Shown here one piece after another: positions 25,093-34,756 of a stretch of 64,000 nt of DNA. Below the pieces are notes generated by a model. The model did not search any database and had not been told where the DNA came from. It worked only from the letters and a program-made list of their open reading frames with translations. Source of the stretch: Anabaena cylindrica PCC 7122 (GTDB lineage: Bacteria; Cyanobacteriota; Cyanobacteriia; Cyanobacteriales; Nostocaceae); assembly GCF_000317695.1 (NCBI RefSeq), contig NC_019771.1, positions 3,724,001 to 3,788,000 of the forward strand. Direction: 5' to 3'. Every line of letters starts with the position of its first letter. The first letter of the stretch is position 1. The position numbers and the translations under genes were made by a program.

Positions 25093-27606
25093 TTACAACA
25101 ATTCCTGAAAACCTGCTTTTTTTCTACCCTTGCGTTTTTTAGATGTAGATGATGAGTTTCTAAAGAGAAAGTCTAAATCTATTTCATCATCTTCTTCATC
25201 TTCGTCTTCATCTTCATCATCTGAAAAATCAGGCATTCTATTTAACATCATTTGCTTGAGTTCTGGAAGCATCCGTTCAAACTCCGCCTTAGACATTTTG
25301 TTGCCCAATAATTTCTTCAGCATTCCTGATAATAAATCATCCATATCTGACATATCGAGATTGTCAAATTGTTCTGGATCTGGCATGACGCTCTGGGTTT
25401 CTCTATTATTGAGAAATGCCTGTTCTTCCCGAAATGCTTGTAAGGCTTTGGCATCTTGTAGACGACGAGCTAATTCAAATCCCTGTTGTTTTAATTGTTC
25501 ATAGTTGGGATGATCAACGTCATAAGTAGTGGCTCTGGCTAATAGCAATAAAGGGTTTTGTGGTTCCCGACGTAGTGCTTCATCTAGGAACGGGACAAGG
25601 GTTGTAATTTCGCCAAAACGGCGGGCTTGGAGTTGAATATTTGCTAAAGCGTTGCCTGGTTGGGGCATGGTATCGAGGTAGAAACGCACGGGAATCTCTA
25701 GTTTTTTGGGACTATTTTCTTTGACGGCTAAGATAACTAAATTGGCAACTCTAGCTTCTGGGTATTCTATAGATAGGTTGATTAACTTTTGTTGATACTG
25801 ACTGATTAAAGCGGCGATGCCTTTTTCTCGTTTGGCGAAAAGTTGGATAGAAAGAGCGATCGCTTGCAAGACAGCAATTTGTTCTTCACCTGCTAATCTT
25901 TTTAGGAGAGTATCCCATACTTGGGCTGCTGCTTTTTGGTCTAATGAAACTCGACCACCGGAATTAGGCGGACTTTGGACTGAATTCACGAATATCTGAC
26001 AAGCACGGATAGCCGGATCTTTCGGATCTTCTGCCTCCACAAAACGACTAAATAAGGGATAACTTAACGTAGATAAAGCATCTATCCAAGGTAATGTTTC
26101 TACTTCAGTTTCAATATTCACGTCGCCAAAATGCTTGCCAAATTTGCGCCGAGCTTCATTGAATGCTTGTTTGTTATCTAGTCTTTTCCAACAGTGCAGC
26201 AACATCCCATAAACTTCTTCATACCGACATCCACTTTCTAATGCTTGGGTCAGCAGTGCGATCGCTTCAGTATAATTGTCTTCTGCTGCCTCAATTAATC
26301 CCTTACGCCCCAGTACCTCTGGTGATGTCGGACAGATACGTTCTGCTTGTTGCACAGATCCCAAAGCTGCACGGGAGCGATCTATTGCCATGTAAGCATC
26401 TGCCATCCAACAGTGGAGATGTGCTTGGGTCGCTTTCAATCGTTGTGCAGTCCATTCTTGAGGTTTTTGTTTCGCTTCCTGCTCTAACCACTTCAAAAAC
26501 CGCGTCAACAGACGTGGGCGTTCTTGATCGTTATCATTAGCATCGAAAACTTCTAAGAGATTGATTGCCAGTTGGGGGTTAAAGGGTTGCTCTGTCAACA
26601 AAGGCTGCCAGAATAGTTCAGCACAGCTTGGTTCACCTTGATTCAGTGCTTGTTGTCCGGCTAGGGTCAATAGCAGTGGACGCAGACTTTCTAGTTCTGG
26701 AAAGCGTGGGGAACGTCGCTCTATCTTCAACAACAGATGTGCGGCCTCATGGTGATCACCTTGGTCAATCAGTTGCAGCATTCGCAACACTGTTAATGCC
26801 TCTTGGCTATTTTTATCTACTGTTGTTCGTGAATTTAGAGATTGGAAGGGTTTCTGTTCTGTTTTTCCCTGTTGAAACACTGCCAATCGCTCTAAAATTG
26901 GATGCTCCAAATACTTTGGTTGACCATATGAAAGTGATTTCAACCCCAAAAGATGAGCCGCAGCATCCCAATTACCGCTTACTTGTTGAGTGTAAACAAT
27001 CCAAGCTATGGGCAAATCTCCATCGGTGACGGCTCGCTTAATTTTCATAAAAGATGTTAAAGCTGTTTCTGCTTGCCCATTTTTGAGTGCTAGAACACCC
27101 CGTACCCAGTGGAGTTGATTAGCACTAAAGCGTTTAGATTGTTCCTCAATTAACTGCTCAACTGTAGCGGTATCTCCTTTGAGTAACAAGAGTTTTAGAT
27201 AACAGATACTGTACTCTTTCGGTAGATTACCTGCTTCAAAAGCATTTCTAAGCAATTTTAGCGCTGCATCTAATTGTTTCAACTCCAGCAAACATTTAGC
27301 TTGCCAGTAGTGAACTTCTCCCACCAAACCAGATTCTAGAGCGCGAGCAAAGGATTTTTCTGCCTGTTTAAAGTCTTGTTTTTGGAATTCTTGCTGACCC
27401 CGTAGCAACCAAATCTCTGATTCTTTGGGGGTGAATTCAATATCAGGATGCGATCGCTGATTTTTCTTGATTTCTTCCAATGCCTGCCGATATTTTTTCT
27501 GGTTTAGCAATTCTTGCAGTTGCATCTGGAAAGATTTTCCAGCAACTTTTGTCTCTGTACTAGAGACCTGTTGTTGTGAGCGCTGTTTCGACTGATGTTT
27601 AGCCAC
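25093..27606 (-). CDS. Large TPR-repeat protein with acidic tail, chaperone cluster
   Basis: The 837-residue protein is mostly helical tetratricopeptide-like repeats: FQKQDFKQAEKSFARALESG, LELKQLDAALKLLRNAFEAG and YTEAIALLTQALESGCRYEE are clear examples. Near the C-terminus there is a continuous Asp/Glu block (about residues 798-815), then a basic KKRKGRKKAGF. It has no signal peptide. It is the first gene of the minus-strand run TPR, J-like, GrpE, and so probably serves as a scaffold or client adaptor for that Hsp70 set. The specific role is unknown. Confidence 0.8.
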   Translation of the reverse strand: MAKHQSKQRSQQQVSSTETKVAGKSFQMQLQELLNQKKYRQALEEIKKNQRSHPDIEFTPKESEIWLLRGQQEFQKQDFKQAEKSFARALESGLVGEVHYWQAKCLLELKQLDAALKLLRNAFEAGNLPKEYSICYLKLLLLKGDTATVEQLIEEQSKRFSANQLHWVRGVLALKNGQAETALTSFMKIKRAVTDGDLPIAWIVYTQQVSGNWDAAAHLLGLKSLSYGQPKYLEHPILERLAVFQQGKTEQKPFQSLNSRTTVDKNSQEALTVLRMLQLIDQGDHHEAAHLLLKIERRSPRFPELESLRPLLLTLAGQQALNQGEPSCAELFWQPLLTEQPFNPQLAINLLEVFDANDNDQERPRLLTRFLKWLEQEAKQKPQEWTAQRLKATQAHLHCWMADAYMAIDRSRAALGSVQQAERICPTSPEVLGRKGLIEAAEDNYTEAIALLTQALESGCRYEEVYGMLLHCWKRLDNKQAFNEARRKFGKHFGDVNIETEVETLPWIDALSTLSYPLFSRFVEAEDPKDPAIRACQIFVNSVQSPPNSGGRVSLDQKAAAQVWDTLLKRLAGEEQIAVLQAIALSIQLFAKREKGIAALISQYQQKLINLSIEYPEARVANLVILAVKENSPKKLEIPVRFYLDTMPQPGNALANIQLQARRFGEITTLVPFLDEALRREPQNPLLLLARATTYDVDHPNYEQLKQQGFELARRLQDAKALQAFREEQAFLNNRETQSVMPDPEQFDNLDMSDMDDLLSGMLKKLLGNKMSKAEFERMLPELKQMMLNRMPDFSDDEDEDEDEEDDEIDLDFLFRNSSSTSKKRKGRKKAGFQELL

Positions 27607-27724
27607 TGGGCTTTCTTCCCTAATTGTTTTTTAATTTTTACCCTCATAGTTAAGGGCGGCTCCAACTACTTTCTTAATTTCTATAAATCCTACATTACAC
27701 TCATTTCGTGTTTCCCGTTCCCTT

Positions 27725-29506
27725 TTAAAATTGAGTTTCTATCTCGCACTCGCTAGGGGAACACAACACTGGTTGTTGATAAAGTGGGACGGTAAACGTG
27801 ACAGTTGATCCCAACCCTTCGCCTAAACTGTAAAAATGTACCTCACCCCCCATAGCCTCTATTAGCTTTTGGGATATTGTTAGTCCCAAACCTGTACCAC
27901 CATAATGACGAGTGCGGGAACCATCCACCTGAGAAAATAATTGAAACAATTTATCTTGTTTGTCTAAAGAAACACCAATACCAGTATCTGCAACTCTTAC
28001 CTTCACCATGCCAGGTAATATCTGTGATTGTAATTTGCCTTTGCCTTTTTTGAGGACTAAATCGGCACTGATGGTGACACCACCTTCGTTAGTGAATTTT
28101 AAGGCATTGCCTACCAAGTTCAGCAACACTTGTAATAACCTTCGGTAGTTACCTTGGACGATGATTTCATCGGATGTAGTCGGCATTTGGATCTGAAAGC
28201 TGAGGTTTTTCATCTCGGCTTGGGGACGCACAAAGTTTTCTACATCAGTGAATAACTCATGGAGTCTGACAGGACCGCAGCGGATGTCCATTTTGCCAGC
28301 TTCAATTTTGGCAAAGTCTAAAATATCATTAAGAATACTGAGGAGATGAATGGATAAGTCATGAGCATCTTGTACAAATTCATGCTCTTCTGGCCCATCT
28401 GCCATCCCTTCCAAAATCAGCTTTAACAACCCAATCATGCCGTTGAGAGGGGTACGAATTTCATGGGATACGTTGGCCAGAAATTCACTTTTTAGGCGTG
28501 AAGCTTCTTCCGCTTGTTGCCGTGCCTCTTCTAGTTCTTTATATAAGGTAGCATGAGCGATCGCAGTTCCTAACTGGTCTGCAAGCTCTCTGCTCAATTC
28601 CAGTTCACTTTCTGTTAATATATGGCATTCATTGCTTAAGCTTAAGGCAAATAAGGCATTCGCTTGGTCTTGATAGCAACTAGCCACCAGTAAAAATTTT
28701 TGTTTTTGAGAATTATTCGGAACTGGAAACTCTATTACCATCGGTTCTAAAGTTGCCAAAACTTGAGCAAAAGTAGGCTCAGAAGATATGTCTATTTCTG
28801 AGCCAAGCATGGGATCTAAGCCTGGTTGGTGATACTCTGCGATGACCTGGACTTTCGTTATATTGGGCTGATAAGGACAGATAACACAACGTTCTAGTTT
28901 GAGTACCTTTCCTAAACTGTCAACTGTTTGCTGCCAAATAACATCTAAATTCAGTGTCCGCCGAATATTTCTGGTAATTTTATTTAATAATTTTTGGTGT
29001 TGCTGCGACACCTGCGACGTTTTCAGCGAAGGTAAAATCAGTTCTGGTTGTGAAGGCTGTTTGGATTCCTGATTCACTACTTGAGTTTTAACTCTAGCTT
29101 GCAACAACCGCCCCATAACCAAAACTGTCGTCGCGACTTGACCCAATCGCGGCATAATCGGAGTAATTGTCAACTCCAACTCTAATAAATCCTGACTGCA
29201 TTTAAACCAGCACTGGACCCTTTCTGGAACTAGATTCGTCAAAATTCGCTGTAATCTTTCCAGATAGGCAACTTCATCTACTGGAGTAAAGGTTTTATGC
29301 TTATTAAGCACATCAAGTATTTTCTCAGTCTTTAAATCTAGGAATTCGCTATGCTGCCAATCAAATGTCAGATAACGCCCAGTTCTATCTTGCGTATATA
29401 CCAACTCAGATCCGAGAGTTGCTAATAGGCCATCAGTGCTGCGGTTGATAGATTCCAGGTTCTGAGAAAATAAGTTCGCCAATTGGGTGTTCGCAGTAAT
29501 AGTCAT
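27725..29506 (-). CDS. Hybrid-less sensor histidine kinase with PAS-like and GAF domains
   Basis: The 593-residue cytoplasmic kinase has an N-terminal PAS-like region (about residues 25-135), a GAF domain (about 180-325), a short coiled coil, a HisKA domain with FLANVSHEIRTPLNGM (the His is the phosphorylation site, near residue 350), and an HATPase domain with N box, DTGIGV and GGTGLGL motifs. There is no receiver and no response-regulator gene next to it, so it is an orphan kinase. The GAF lacks the Cys usual for bilin attachment in phytochromes (the stretch around LKLERCVICPY has Cys in other places), so a light role is not supported. Confidence 0.92.
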   Translation of the reverse strand: MTITANTQLANLFSQNLESINRSTDGLLATLGSELVYTQDRTGRYLTFDWQHSEFLDLKTEKILDVLNKHKTFTPVDEVAYLERLQRILTNLVPERVQCWFKCSQDLLELELTITPIMPRLGQVATTVLVMGRLLQARVKTQVVNQESKQPSQPELILPSLKTSQVSQQHQKLLNKITRNIRRTLNLDVIWQQTVDSLGKVLKLERCVICPYQPNITKVQVIAEYHQPGLDPMLGSEIDISSEPTFAQVLATLEPMVIEFPVPNNSQKQKFLLVASCYQDQANALFALSLSNECHILTESELELSRELADQLGTAIAHATLYKELEEARQQAEEASRLKSEFLANVSHEIRTPLNGMIGLLKLILEGMADGPEEHEFVQDAHDLSIHLLSILNDILDFAKIEAGKMDIRCGPVRLHELFTDVENFVRPQAEMKNLSFQIQMPTTSDEIIVQGNYRRLLQVLLNLVGNALKFTNEGGVTISADLVLKKGKGKLQSQILPGMVKVRVADTGIGVSLDKQDKLFQLFSQVDGSRTRHYGGTGLGLTISQKLIEAMGGEVHFYSLGEGLGSTVTFTVPLYQQPVLCSPSECEIETQF

Positions 29507-29701
29507 TAATCGAGTTGGATAGACAAATTGCTTTCCACCGTAGTTGTACTAAAGCTGTTTAAATTTTGGCATAAAGTTTTACAGCTTTTACATTTTCGAT
29601 TGTGTATTTCTGACTTTTTTGGAATCTGGAGCCTTAAAATTTACATTTCTTATCATCAAGGGGTATAGAGCGCAGGTAATTGATAGCTTTGATAGCTAAT
29701 T

Positions 29702-29938
29702 TCAATCGTTCCATTCACCACGAGGAGGAACTGGTGTCCGCATCGGAGTGCGTGTTAACTCATCATCTCTAGGTACATCTCCCCGTAACCATTGACGGAT
29801 AGCAACCTCAATCACTTTACTGGGATCATTTGTAAGATGCTGAATTTGCGCTATTAACTCGGAGTCTAGACGAACAGCTATTTCTACCTTATCGGGGTGT
29901 TTTTTTTCCACATCGGTAGGTTTTTCTTGCATATTCAT
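29702..29938 (-). CDS. Small ribbon-helix-helix-like protein
   Basis: A 78-residue protein. VEIAVRLDSELIAQIQHLTNDPSKVIEVAIRQWLRG reads as a CopG/Arc-like strand-helix-helix, which normally binds DNA as a dimer. The C-terminus is Pro/Arg-rich (TRTPMRTPVPPRGEWND). It resembles antitoxins, but there is no toxin gene next to it; the neighbouring gap is without a reading frame. It may be a solitary regulator. Confidence 0.65.
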   Translation of the reverse strand: MNMQEKPTDVEKKHPDKVEIAVRLDSELIAQIQHLTNDPSKVIEVAIRQWLRGDVPRDDELTRTPMRTPVPPRGEWND

Positions 29939-30446
29939 GGGTTTAAATGCTCTGAAAATGTTTTTGTCTAAAGATATGTCGATCAGTTCTGCTGATAATT
30001 TAGGCTATTTCACCGACAAATTATGAAAAGTACAGTTTCATAGCTCATAGAAATAGTACCAAAATAACAGGATTAGATTCTAAGTGACAATTTTCATCAA
30101 AATGCTCAGTAGGTGAGAAATCCGGGTTTAGCTTTTCTTAAATATGCTTCAACGCAAATCACCAGTACGGTACGGACGGCTTTAAGCGCTATACGGTTTT
30201 GGTCAATTACGCCTCACTTTCGGGGTAATGTCCCTTTGGTGTAATTAATGCTTATTTATTGTATGCTCTTGGTTGAAAAATACTAGCAGCTATCATTAGA
30301 CTTTCATAATATTATTAAAAATTCACCTATCTAGAGAGTGGGAATTAAGGAAATCATTTTACCAATTACTCATTGCCTAAGAAAGCATTAAAATACATGA
30401 AGTAAATAGCTTTAACTTTTGTTTGCTGCTGAAGCAAAAATGGTAT
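29939..30446. other. Intergenic region upstream of lepA
   Basis: About 500 bases without a gene. Positions 30155-30255 are GC-richer and hairpin-prone (AATTACGCC at 30209 can pair with GGTGTAATT at 30238 using one G-T pair), unlike the A/T-rich rest. It could be a repeat or a structured RNA segment, but I cannot name it. Confidence 0.4.
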
Positions 30447-32258
30447 ATGACTGACGTTCCCGCAGTTCGCATTCGTAACTTTTGTATTATTGCTCACATT
30501 GACCACGGGAAATCTACTCTCGCTGATCGCCTCCTACAAGCCACTGGGACTGTAGAAAATCGACAGATGAAAGAACAGTTTCTCGACAACATGGATCTGG
30601 AACGGGAGCGCGGCATTACAATTAAGCTGCAAGCTGCCCGGATGAACTATACTGCTAAGGATGGCCAGCAGTATGTTTTAAATTTAATTGATACTCCTGG
30701 ACACGTAGACTTTTCTTATGAAGTGTCGCGTTCTCTGGCTGCTTGTGAGGGCGCTTTGTTAGTAGTGGATGCTTCCCAAGGTGTAGAAGCACAAACTTTG
30801 GCCAATGTCTATTTGGCACTGGAGCATAATCTAGAAATTATCCCAGTTTTGAATAAAATCGACTTGCCAGGAGCAGAACCTGACAGGGTAATTGGTGAAA
30901 TTGAAGAAATTATTGGTTTAGATTGCAGTGGTGCGATTCTGGCTTCTGCTAAAGAGGGAATTGGTGTTCCAGAAATTTTAGAAGCTATTGTCGATCGCAT
31001 ACCACCAGCGCCAGATATCATTAATGAACGATTACGGGCGTTGATTTTTGATAGTTACTATGATAGTTACCGGGGCGTAATTGTTTACTTCCGGGTGATG
31101 GATGGTAGTGTCAAAAAAGGCGATCGCATTTACTTGATGGCATCTGGGAAAGAATATGATATTGACGAGATAGGCGTTCTTTCTCCCACCCAAAAACAAG
31201 TTGAAGAACTACACGCTGGGGAAGTGGGCTATTTAGCCGCATCAATTAGGGCTGTAGCTGATGCACGGGTAGGAGACACCATTACCCTAGCAAAAGCAAA
31301 AGCCACAGAAGCTTTACCTGGTTACACCGAAGCCAACCCCATGGTTTTTTGCGGGATGTTCCCCATTGATGCCGATCAATTTGAAGATTTGCGGGAAGCT
31401 TTAGAAAAACTCGAACTCAATGATGCAGCCCTGCATTATGAACCAGAAACTTCTAGTGCTATGGGGTTTGGTTTCCGTTGTGGGTTCTTAGGTTTACTGC
31501 ACATGGAAATTGTCCAGGAACGCCTAGAACGTGAGTATAATTTGGACTTAATCATCACAGCCCCATCGGTTGTTTATAAGGTGATTACGGTCAAAGGGGA
31601 GGAACTATACATTGATAATCCTAGTCGCTTACCCTCTCCTAATGAACGCGAAAGAATAGAAGAACCCTATGTCAAAGTAGAAATGATTACTCCTGAAACC
31701 TACGTGGGCGCTTTAATGGAGTTGTCGCAGAATCGCCGGGGTATCTTCAAAGATATGAAATATCTCACCCAAGGACGAACCACACTCACCTATGAGTTAC
31801 CTTTGGCAGAAGTAGTTACAGACTTTTTTGATCAAATGAAATCGCGATCGCGCGGTTATGCCAGTATGGAATATCATATCATTGGCTACCGTGAGAATCA
31901 TTTGGTGAAGCTGGATATCATGATTAACGGTGAGCCTGTAGATTCTTTAGCGATGATTGTTCATAGAGATAAAGCCTACAATGTCGGCAGAGCAATGGCT
32001 GAAAAGCTCAAAGAACTGATTCCCCGTCATCAATTCAAAGTTCCCATTCAGGCTTCTATTGGCAGTAAAGTCATTGCCAGTGAACACATCCCAGCTATGC
32101 GGAAAGACGTTTTGGCGAAATGCTACGGTGGTGATATTAGCCGCAAAAAGAAACTCTTACAAAAGCAAGCCAAGGGTAAAAAACGCATGAAAGCAGTAGG
32201 TACAGTGGATGTACCACAGGAAGCATTTATGGCTGTGCTGCGTTTAGATCAAAATTAG
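30447..32258 (+). CDS. lepA: Translation elongation factor 4 (LepA)
   Basis: The 603-residue GTPase has G1 AHIDHGKST, G3 DTPGHVDF and G4 NKIDLPGA, followed by the EF-G-like domains and the LepA-specific C-terminal domain (KKKLLQKQAKGKKRMKAVG). It binds ribosomes and is thought to help back-translocation or ribosome biogenesis under stress. I start at the ATG at 30447 (MTDVPAVRIRNF), the usual cyanobacterial start, rather than the TTG eight codons earlier. It is a single gene convergent with a Uma2 gene. Confidence 0.97.
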   Translation: MTDVPAVRIRNFCIIAHIDHGKSTLADRLLQATGTVENRQMKEQFLDNMDLERERGITIKLQAARMNYTAKDGQQYVLNLIDTPGHVDFSYEVSRSLAACEGALLVVDASQGVEAQTLANVYLALEHNLEIIPVLNKIDLPGAEPDRVIGEIEEIIGLDCSGAILASAKEGIGVPEILEAIVDRIPPAPDIINERLRALIFDSYYDSYRGVIVYFRVMDGSVKKGDRIYLMASGKEYDIDEIGVLSPTQKQVEELHAGEVGYLAASIRAVADARVGDTITLAKAKATEALPGYTEANPMVFCGMFPIDADQFEDLREALEKLELNDAALHYEPETSSAMGFGFRCGFLGLLHMEIVQERLEREYNLDLIITAPSVVYKVITVKGEELYIDNPSRLPSPNERERIEEPYVKVEMITPETYVGALMELSQNRRGIFKDMKYLTQGRTTLTYELPLAEVVTDFFDQMKSRSRGYASMEYHIIGYRENHLVKLDIMINGEPVDSLAMIVHRDKAYNVGRAMAEKLKELIPRHQFKVPIQASIGSKVIASEHIPAMRKDVLAKCYGGDISRKKKLLQKQAKGKKRMKAVGTVDVPQEAFMAVLRLDQN

Positions 32259-32345
32259 GATCACGTCTTTGGTTCCAGGGGAAAAGGGCAGAAAAACCTC
32301 TAACCTATCCCCAAACCAACTGACTAACTGAGATTTTCCTCCTGA

Positions 32346-33086
32346 TTACGAATTACCCTGCGGTTCTATTCCCAAAGCTCTTAACTGCGCTTCTAGTTGT
32401 GCAATGCGTTGTTGAGCTAGTTCGGCTTCCTGTTTTGCGGCTTGAGCTTCCTGTTGAGCTTGTTGTGCGCTTTCTGTACCTGTAGGTAAAATGTTTCCAG
32501 CTTTGTCGCACCAACGCAACCAAATATCTTGTTTCCCCTCAAATACTCCTTCCCACAAAGTTAAACCTAAACCTACTTCTGGAAAATAGAAATCATCCGT
32601 TTCTAAATATTGTCTAATTCCTAGTTTATAAGTACGCAGTAGCTGATCTCCCAACATTCCCAAGGGATCAAATATGGCGTAATACCAGACACCCATGCGA
32701 GCATAATCTTTTAATTTAGAACCTAATTCATTGTCTTCCCGGTTGGAAACTATTTCTATCACTACATCTGGTGCTTTACCAAACTGCCAATTAAAATAAC
32801 TCCGGTTCTTCTTCTCTCCCCAATTTTCCGGCATGGTGACATCTAAACTAAGGAAAACATCCGGTACAAGCGGGGGTAAACCGATGTTATAAAAAACTCC
32901 CACATTGGCTGCTGCGATAAAGGTTTGTGACTCCGTGGGAGGCAGCCAAGCATTATATAAAACTTCTGTTAATAGACGCTGTTGTTTTTCCGAGAGAAAA
33001 TTATCCACTGGGGTATCATTTTCAGTAATAATCTGGCTGATATCGGGTTCAGCAGCAAGTTCAGTTGAAAAAGCCTGTTGTACCAT
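32346..33086 (-). CDS. Uma2 family (DUF820) endonuclease-like protein with C-terminal coiled coil
   Basis: A 246-residue member of the longer subgroup like the one at 692: LVPDVFLSLDVTMPENW, then APDVVIEIVSNREDNELGSKLKDYARMGVWYYAIFDP, with Asp, Glu and Lys of the nuclease core. After residue 210 there is a coiled coil of Ala/Gln/Glu repeats (SAQQAQQEAQAAKQEAE). It is convergent to lepA, 87 bases apart. Role unknown. Confidence 0.88.
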   Translation of the reverse strand: MVQQAFSTELAAEPDISQIITENDTPVDNFLSEKQQRLLTEVLYNAWLPPTESQTFIAAANVGVFYNIGLPPLVPDVFLSLDVTMPENWGEKKNRSYFNWQFGKAPDVVIEIVSNREDNELGSKLKDYARMGVWYYAIFDPLGMLGDQLLRTYKLGIRQYLETDDFYFPEVGLGLTLWEGVFEGKQDIWLRWCDKAGNILPTGTESAQQAQQEAQAAKQEAELAQQRIAQLEAQLRALGIEPQGNS

Positions 33087-33394
33087 GATGAACGGCCTAC
33101 TTGTATCGGTTTGGGTTTCTATAATTTAGTTTATCCTCTGGGAGTGAGCAGTGCGATTGCCTCCAGCACTGCAATCCGCACAATCGCACTCTTTGGGTAT
33201 TTTAAAATCTCAAATAGTTCCCTAAGTTTGACAACTCTGATAAGCTTTATGAAAAAAAACTCTTAAAAAATTAAAAAGAAAAATTAAAAAGCTTTAGTAA
33301 TCATTCTTATCCTCATTGTCAGACTTGTATTTTGAGACAAATATAGTTTTTAAAAGTTTTTCTAAGTTTTGTAAATCATCGGGGAGTTGCGTAA
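33087..33394. other. Intergenic region upstream of the GT4 gene
   Basis: A ten-base perfect inverted repeat (AGTGCGATTG at 33150 and CAATCGCACT at 33181) can form a hairpin. The rest is A-rich. No gene is seen. Confidence 0.5.
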
Positions 33395-34582
33395 ATGAAA
33401 ATACTAGTACTGAGTTGGGAATTTCCGCCGAGGATAGTGGGAGGAATTGCCCGTCATGTAGCCGAATTATACCCAGAACTGGTGAAGCTAGGACATGACA
33501 TTCACCTGATTACACCTGAATTTAATCAAGCATCACTGTACGAAGTAATTGAGGGTATTCATATTCATCGCGTACCAGTAGAACCAGGTAACGACTTTTT
33601 TCACTGGGTAGCAAATTTAAACGATAGTATGGGAGACCACGGTGGTAAATTGATCATAGAGGAGGGCGGCTTTGATATTATCCATGCCCATGATTGGTTA
33701 GTTGGAGATGCAGCGATCGCACTCAAGCATACTTTTAAAATCCCACTAATTGCTACTATCCATGCGACAGAGTACGGTCGCTACAATGGTATTTATAATG
33801 ACACACAAATGTATATTAGCGGTAAGGAAAAGTTGTTAACTTACAACGCCTGGCGAATTATCGTCTGTACTGAATATATGCGTGGAGAAGTAGTGAGAAC
33901 ACTACAGAGTCCTGGAAACAAAATAGATGTTATTTATAATGGTATTCGCCCCGAAAAAAAACAACATCACAAAGATTTTCATGCTCAAGATTTTCGTCGC
34001 CAATTTGCCGCTGATCATGAAAAAATAGTTTATTACCTTGGACGGATGACCTATGAAAAAGGTGTACCTGTATTACTTAATGCGGCTCCTAAGGTGCTTT
34101 GGCAAATGGGAGGATATGTTAAATTTGTAATAGTTGGTGGTGGTAATACCGACCATCTCAAGCGTCAAGCTGGGGATTTAGGAATTTGGGATAAATGCTA
34201 TTTTACTGGTTTCCTATCTGACGAATACTTGGATAAATTCCAAACAATTGCAGACTGTGCAGTTTTTCCTAGTCTTTACGAACCCTTTGGGATTGTGGCT
34301 TTAGAAAGCTTTGCTTCTCGTGTACCAGTCGTAGTTTCAGATACGGGTGGTTTTCCTGAAGTAGTGCAACATACCAAAACAGGAATTGTAACTTGGGCAA
34401 ACAATTCCGACTCTTTAGCTTGGGGAATTTTGGAAGTTTTAAAAAATCCAGGTTATCAACAATGGTTAGTGGATAATGCTTATCAAGATTTAGAACGACG
34501 TTTTAGATGGCCGAAATTAGCCAAACGGACAGAGGCAGTATATGAAAGAGTGGTAAAAGAGCGATCGCAAATTGATTGGTAA
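33395..34582 (+). CDS. Glycosyltransferase family 4 protein (glycogen-synthase-like)
   Basis: The 395-residue GT-B enzyme starts MKILVLSWEFPPRIVGGIARHV, with the glycine-rich loop that binds the nucleotide sugar. Near residues 290-300 it has FPSLYEPFGIVALE, the E-x7-E retaining GT4 motif. HAHDWL and YLGRMTYEKGV are also typical. It would transfer a sugar from a nucleotide donor to a glucan or other acceptor in the cytoplasm. It is shorter than GlgA (about 470-490), so a true glycogen synthase is less likely. GGGGAG lies nine bases before the ATG. A cyanophycinase-like gene follows after about 170 bases. Confidence 0.9.
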   Translation: MKILVLSWEFPPRIVGGIARHVAELYPELVKLGHDIHLITPEFNQASLYEVIEGIHIHRVPVEPGNDFFHWVANLNDSMGDHGGKLIIEEGGFDIIHAHDWLVGDAAIALKHTFKIPLIATIHATEYGRYNGIYNDTQMYISGKEKLLTYNAWRIIVCTEYMRGEVVRTLQSPGNKIDVIYNGIRPEKKQHHKDFHAQDFRRQFAADHEKIVYYLGRMTYEKGVPVLLNAAPKVLWQMGGYVKFVIVGGGNTDHLKRQAGDLGIWDKCYFTGFLSDEYLDKFQTIADCAVFPSLYEPFGIVALESFASRVPVVVSDTGGFPEVVQHTKTGIVTWANNSDSLAWGILEVLKNPGYQQWLVDNAYQDLERRFRWPKLAKRTEAVYERVVKERSQIDW

Positions 34583-34756
34583 TGGATTAGTCTTTTAACA
34601 CAAAGCAAAACTGAGGTTTTTGCAGAGTAGTAGCGAGAATTAAAAATTACTCTAGATTTTTGGCGTAAAAAAACATTACAAGTCCTGTACGCTGGGAATT
34701 TTACCCTTTCTGGTGAGAGAGTTAGCAATAATTGCTGTTTGCGCCAAAAAATTAGT

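Noticed and set aside
25130..25504. Ser-rich plus-strand protein of 124 codons
   Set aside because: The poly-Ser run is the antisense of the acidic tail of the TPR protein.
27725..29506. Phytochrome-like photoreceptor
   Set aside because: It has GAF and kinase domains but no PHY domain and no bilin-binding Cys context.
30155..30255. Possible riboswitch before lepA
   Set aside because: A weak hairpin only; no recognised aptamer pattern and too far (about 190 bases) from the gene.
33395..34582. Glycogen synthase glgA
   Set aside because: It is about 80-90 residues too short and has only the general GT4 motifs, so no symbol is given.
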